From Spirochaetota bacterium (lineage in GTDB: Bacteria > Spirochaetota > UBA4802 > UB4802): DNA of 8,053 nucleotides. Positions 4,854-8,053 of this stretch are shown here, one piece after another (the first letter of the stretch is position 1; every line of letters starts with the position of its first letter). Location: positions 1 through 8,053 of the forward strand of contig JAKPOE010000455.1 of NCBI GenBank assembly GCA_029548025.1. The letters are read 5' to 3'. The notes below the pieces were generated by a model. That model was not told the DNA's origin. It made no database searches and saw nothing but the letters and a program-made list of their open reading frames with translations. The translations under genes were made by a program, and so were the position numbers.

Positions 4854-6008
4854 TTAAAATTCAATAAATAAAAAGGCTATATCATCACTTCTCTCATTTA
4901 AAGGTGCAAAATGTTCTAATGTCTGAAGAAGATTGTCACAAAAAGAACCTGATGCGTTATTATGTTGTTTTAAAAATTTTGCCAGTCTGACTTCACCAAA
5001 TTCTTCATTATGGTCATCTTTTAGTTCAGTAATCCCATCAGTGTATAAAATACATCTATCACCTGATTCATAATGAATTGATTTTTGTTCATAAAGTGAT
5101 TCATCCTGAATGCCTAAAAAAAGTCCATTGGTATCCAATGCAATAATTTTATCAGTACTTTTGCGATAGTAAAGAGGGCGAGTATGGCCTGCATTGGTGA
5201 AAGCTATATTTTTGTGTTCATTATCTATGAGCATATAAAATGCTGTGATATACTGCATATCTAACAAAAGGCCACGCATTTCTTCATTTATCTTTGACAT
5301 CAGTTGTTGTGTAGGGAATATTTCATATGAATGAATATTGAATGTCATCTTTGCCATGCTCATCACCAGTGCAGCAGGGATCCCATGCCCTGTCACATCT
5401 GCAATTAATACTCCAGTCTTTGAATCAGAAATTTTATAGCAATCAAAGAGATCGCCACCTATGTCAGCAATTGGAAGATACCGACCACTGATTGACGGAT
5501 AAGAAATAAATGAAAAATCTTTAGGTATGATGAATTGCTGCAGCCGTTTGGCATATTCCAATTCTTTTTGTATCTGTTGATTTTTTTCGTATAATTCATC
5601 ATGAGCTTGTTTCAGCCTCAATAATGATTGTACACGGGCAATGAGCTCTTTTTGATTCAATGGCTTTAAAAGAAAATCATCAGCTCCTATTGATAAGCCT
5701 TTGATCTTTGAGTTTAAATCATCTAAACCCGTCATCAGAATAATAGGAATAAAGTCATCTCCAATGTATTGTTTGCATTGTTCTAAAAAACCAAAACCGT
5801 CCATGTTAGGCATAACAATATCAAGAAGAATTAAATCAAAATGCCGTGATTGCAAAACGGTAAGTCCTTCTAAACCATCTGCTGCTTCAAAAACATGGAT
5901 ATTATAATTTAATAGAGTATTTTTTACTATTGCTCTGTTTAGTTTACTGTCGTCGATAACCAGAATGTTTTTCGGTACTGTTGTGTTGTGTTGTGATAGT
6001 AAAGACAT
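4854..6008 (-). CDS. Response regulator with SpoIIE/RsbU-type PP2C phosphatase output
   Basis: A 384-residue cytoplasmic signalling protein. Residues 14-130 form a CheY-like receiver with all key residues: acidic pair D19/D20, phosphoacceptor D63 (LLDIVMP), T93 and K115-P116. A short coiled-coil linker (about 133-160, ending EYAKRLQQ) leads to a SpoIIE-type phosphatase. The phosphatase has IADIGGDLFD (D186, D189), IADVTGHG (D204), NAGHTRPLYYR, ILYTDGITEL and the C-terminal ERSDDIAFL, with Asp residues expected to bind the two catalytic metals. Such proteins dephosphorylate Ser/Thr-phosphorylated targets, classically anti-sigma factor antagonists, when the receiver is phosphorylated. No sensor kinase, antagonist or anti-sigma gene is in view, so the target is unknown. 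It follows the GGDEF gene with a 14-bp gap and strong coupling. The C-terminal motif is intact, so activity is likely. Confidence 0.93.
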   Translation of the reverse strand: MSLLSQHNTTVPKNILVIDDSKLNRAIVKNTLLNYNIHVFEAADGLEGLTVLQSRHFDLILLDIVMPNMDGFGFLEQCKQYIGDDFIPIILMTGLDDLNSKIKGLSIGADDFLLKPLNQKELIARVQSLLRLKQAHDELYEKNQQIQKELEYAKRLQQFIIPKDFSFISYPSISGRYLPIADIGGDLFDCYKISDSKTGVLIADVTGHGIPAALVMSMAKMTFNIHSYEIFPTQQLMSKINEEMRGLLLDMQYITAFYMLIDNEHKNIAFTNAGHTRPLYYRKSTDKIIALDTNGLFLGIQDESLYEQKSIHYESGDRCILYTDGITELKDDHNEEFGEVRLAKFLKQHNNASGSFCDNLLQTLEHFAPLNERSDDIAFLFIEF

Positions 6009-6016
6009 AATGGCAA

Positions 6017-6024
6017 CACCTCCT
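6017..6024 (-). promoter_or_regulatory. Perfect Shine-Dalgarno overlapping the upstream stop codon
   Basis: AGGAGGTG on minus (6024-6017) lies 8 nt upstream of the phosphatase ATG and shares two bases with the TAG stop (6025-6023) of the GGDEF gene. It is the strongest ribosome binding site in the window. It fixes the phosphatase start and suggests translational coupling. Confidence 0.8.
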
Positions 6025-8053
6025 AAACCACCTTTTTATTTAAGGAAAAAAGAGTGAACTGTTGTTCAATATATGGACCTGACATATAGGCAACGGTGAT
6101 ATCTTTGATTATTTTGTATTCACCTTCTTTTAAAATATTGGGTGCATATATGGGCACATTTATCTGGTCACAGAATAAACGTAATCCATTGATAATTTTA
6201 ATTCTATCTTTAAAATAATGTATATTACGGATAATATGATCAGAAAGTATTATCATTGATAATTCAATAGTAGATAGATAGTGGAGCAATTGGCTGCCAA
6301 TGTAGCAATTAGATACAGCACATTCAATTGTATTTTTATCAAGAAAGGATGAATACTTTTCATATTGAGGGAGAAATTCTTCCATTTCGATTTCATCTAT
6401 TGCAAGGATTAGACCGGGAATTGCAGAAGTAGCAATTAAAGATTGTAATATGTCAATTTGTGTTTTGAGGTCTAATCGTGGTGTCCAGTTGATAATTAAA
6501 GGAACCTTTAAAGATTGTTTTAAAATCACATCTTTTAATGAATTGAAAAAGAGTAAATAATCATTAGATGTTACAATACCATTTTTTAGCATTAAATCAA
6601 AGTAATTATTTGCAGAAACCATCTGTTTACTAAATACATGGTAATAAGTTTTTTTAAAGGTGGCGTGATGATATACCGGCAGCAAAAACATGTAATCACC
6701 TGTCTCGGTTTTGGTATCTATCGCTTTTGAAAAATCATTGATTATATTTTTTTCATTTGAAATAGACAGAAGTGGTGTGTAATGAGATCTAATAGCTTTA
6801 ATGGTATGTAAAATATTTTTAGCAAAGTTTTTGTGAAATGGCACAATTCCATGTGTATATTGAATCTCTATTTGTTGATGTACCATTTGTAATGATATAT
6901 CCAGAACCAGGTCCTTACACAATTTATTAAATTCCGCTGTATTTGTCTTTAAAGAAGAGGGAAAAGGGAAAAGTATTGCTATTTCATAATCATATAGATC
7001 AGCAATTGTTATATGCCGTTCATAGGGGAAATGTAACTCGCAAATCTTTGGGATAAGTAAAGCTAAATTTTCTATATCATATTCAAAGTTTTTATATCCT
7101 CGATATTGATAAAAATCAATAAGAGGCAGAGCTTTTATCATTAAAATTCCGATGGTGTCTATAGAGATTTCCGAAGATAGTAGATTTTCTAAAACAACCG
7201 GTAAATAGTGGAATCGCGTTGTTGGCTCATGAAGGAATGGATCAATAAAAATATTCTTTGCAGTTTTGTTAGTTTTTATATATTCCCAGAACTTATCATT
7301 ACGAGCCATAATAGGACTGAAAATGTAGGTTCTATTTCTGCCATCCGTTTTTGAAGAATAGAGAGCCTGGTCGGCGCGTGACAGCAATTCTGAGCAGTTT
7401 GAACCCATGGTGGGATATTCTGCCACTCCTGAACTGAAGCTTACTGAAAAAGAATTATCTGGAATATTTGTTTTAAAACTAATACCTGCAAATTGAAGAC
7501 GTATTGTATCAATGATTTTTTTAGCTTCCTGAGAAGAAAGTCCGGGAAATAGTATTGCAAATTCTTCACCACCAAAACGTGCAGGGGTATGGTTATTTGA
7601 TTGTAAAGATTTTAAAATATCAGCCAACTGTATTAATACAATATCACCAATAGGATGGCCATAAGTATCATTAATATTTTTAAAATGATCAATATCAATG
7701 ATAGCAATTGAAAAACGCTCATGAATTTTATTTTCTATTTCAAATGTAAAACGTCTAAAGAATTCTTTTCTTGTAAAAAGTCCTGTTAAATCATCAGTAA
7801 CAGACAATAGATAAAGTTCATCATGTTGAATCAGCTTAGCGTGAACTAAAGCTTGTAATTCCTCATGTTTCAATGGTAATGTCAGGTATCCATCAGCACC
7901 AGAATCAATGGCAGAAATTCTGTCGTTCAACTCATTGTGAGATCCAAAAACAATGCAGGGGACATAGCGCGTAATTGAGTTTTTCTTAATGATGCTCACA
8001 AGCTCAAAAGCATTGATATCGGTAATATCTGTTCCAACTACAATTAAATGTGG
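6023..8053 (-). CDS. Receiver-like/GGDEF protein with degenerate GGDEF-EAL tail (5' end beyond window)
   Basis: The frame is open to the right edge, so the N-terminus is missing; 676 residues are visible. Residues 1-75 are the second half of a receiver-like domain. PHLIVVGTDITDINAFEL aligns with the usual P-D-L-I-L-L-D segment, but the phosphoacceptor Asp is Gly7, and the conserved Lys before Pro60 is Leu59, so it probably cannot be phosphorylated. Residues 80-245 form a GGDEF domain with DDLTGLFTR, DIDHFKNINDTYGH, RFGGEEF (active site GGEEF 161-165) and ADQALYSSKTDGRNR, expected to make c-di-GMP from GTP. The inhibitory RxxD site is absent (S-N-N-H there). Residues about 300-425 resemble a second GGDEF without its signature. 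Residues about 440-670 resemble an EAL domain (AIDEIE, MIILSDHIIRNI, DITVAYMSGPYIEQ) lacking the catalytic acids. A GTG at 7999 lies inside the receiver and is not the start. It is followed by the phosphatase gene. Confidence 0.9.
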   Translation of the reverse strand, partial: PHLIVVGTDITDINAFELVSIIKKNSITRYVPCIVFGSHNELNDRISAIDSGADGYLTLPLKHEELQALVHAKLIQHDELYLLSVTDDLTGLFTRKEFFRRFTFEIENKIHERFSIAIIDIDHFKNINDTYGHPIGDIVLIQLADILKSLQSNNHTPARFGGEEFAILFPGLSSQEAKKIIDTIRLQFAGISFKTNIPDNSFSVSFSSGVAEYPTMGSNCSELLSRADQALYSSKTDGRNRTYIFSPIMARNDKFWEYIKTNKTAKNIFIDPFLHEPTTRFHYLPVVLENLLSSEISIDTIGILMIKALPLIDFYQYRGYKNFEYDIENLALLIPKICELHFPYERHITIADLYDYEIAILFPFPSSLKTNTAEFNKLCKDLVLDISLQMVHQQIEIQYTHGIVPFHKNFAKNILHTIKAIRSHYTPLLSISNEKNIINDFSKAIDTKTETGDYMFLLPVYHHATFKKTYYHVFSKQMVSANNYFDLMLKNGIVTSNDYLLFFNSLKDVILKQSLKVPLIINWTPRLDLKTQIDILQSLIATSAIPGLILAIDEIEMEEFLPQYEKYSSFLDKNTIECAVSNCYIGSQLLHYLSTIELSMIILSDHIIRNIHYFKDRIKIINGLRLFCDQINVPIYAPNILKEGEYKIIKDITVAYMSGPYIEQQFTLFSLNKKVV

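Noticed and set aside
7997..7999. GTG as the start of the receiver-GGDEF protein
   Set aside because: The frame continues open for 18 more codons to the window edge and encodes clear receiver-like sequence, so the gene is simply truncated by the window.
1..8053. Mobile elements, CRISPR arrays, tRNA or rRNA genes
   Set aside because: None seen: no transposase-like frame, no regularly spaced repeat-spacer structure, and no RNA gene motifs on either strand.

Overview
The window is AT-rich (roughly one third G+C by eye) bacterial chromosomal DNA around the replication origin. On the minus strand it reads dnaA, dnaN and the first 18 codons of recF, the conserved order found at many bacterial origins. 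The host is most likely a Gram-negative, signalling-rich bacterium. The neighbours (a receiver-SpoIIE phosphatase, a GGDEF hybrid and a bacterial PC4 protein) would suit Spirochaetota, but that placement is only a guess.

Positions 1-2779 hold the replication genes, all on the minus strand: recF (partial), dnaN, a 259-bp spacer and dnaA. The spacer contains a very AT-rich tract next to dnaN, a run of TAG-type triplets resembling a DnaA-trio, and three copies of TTATTAACA on the dnaA side. This 9-mer is one base away from the DnaA-box consensus TTATNCACA. The layout matches the unwinding region of Bacillus subtilis-type origins. Positions 2780-3121, upstream of dnaA, hold four more copies. Two form a perfect 24-bp palindrome in the dnaA leader. 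The other two each sit 11 bp from a canonical or near-canonical DnaA box, in a 22-bp unit repeated at a 52-bp period. Together these suggest a bipartite oriC flanking dnaA.

Positions 3122-3379 encode a small PC4-type single-stranded-DNA-binding protein on the plus strand, divergent from dnaA. Its transcript probably ends at a hairpin plus T-run lying inside the 3' end of the converging gene.

Positions 3360-8053 form a minus-strand cluster, probably one operon. A receiver-GGDEF protein (cut by the window edge, with a degenerate receiver and a degenerate GGDEF/EAL-like tail) is followed by a receiver-SpoIIE-type phosphatase with complete catalytic motifs, and then by a 488-residue protein I do not recognise. 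The first two are tightly coupled: a perfect Shine-Dalgarno overlaps the upstream stop codon. The likely logic is c-di-GMP synthesis plus phosphorylation-controlled serine/threonine dephosphorylation. Hand-counted samples show C>G on the plus strand in dnaN/dnaA and G>C in parts of 3660-8053, which fits an origin in between and makes the signalling cluster head-on to replication.
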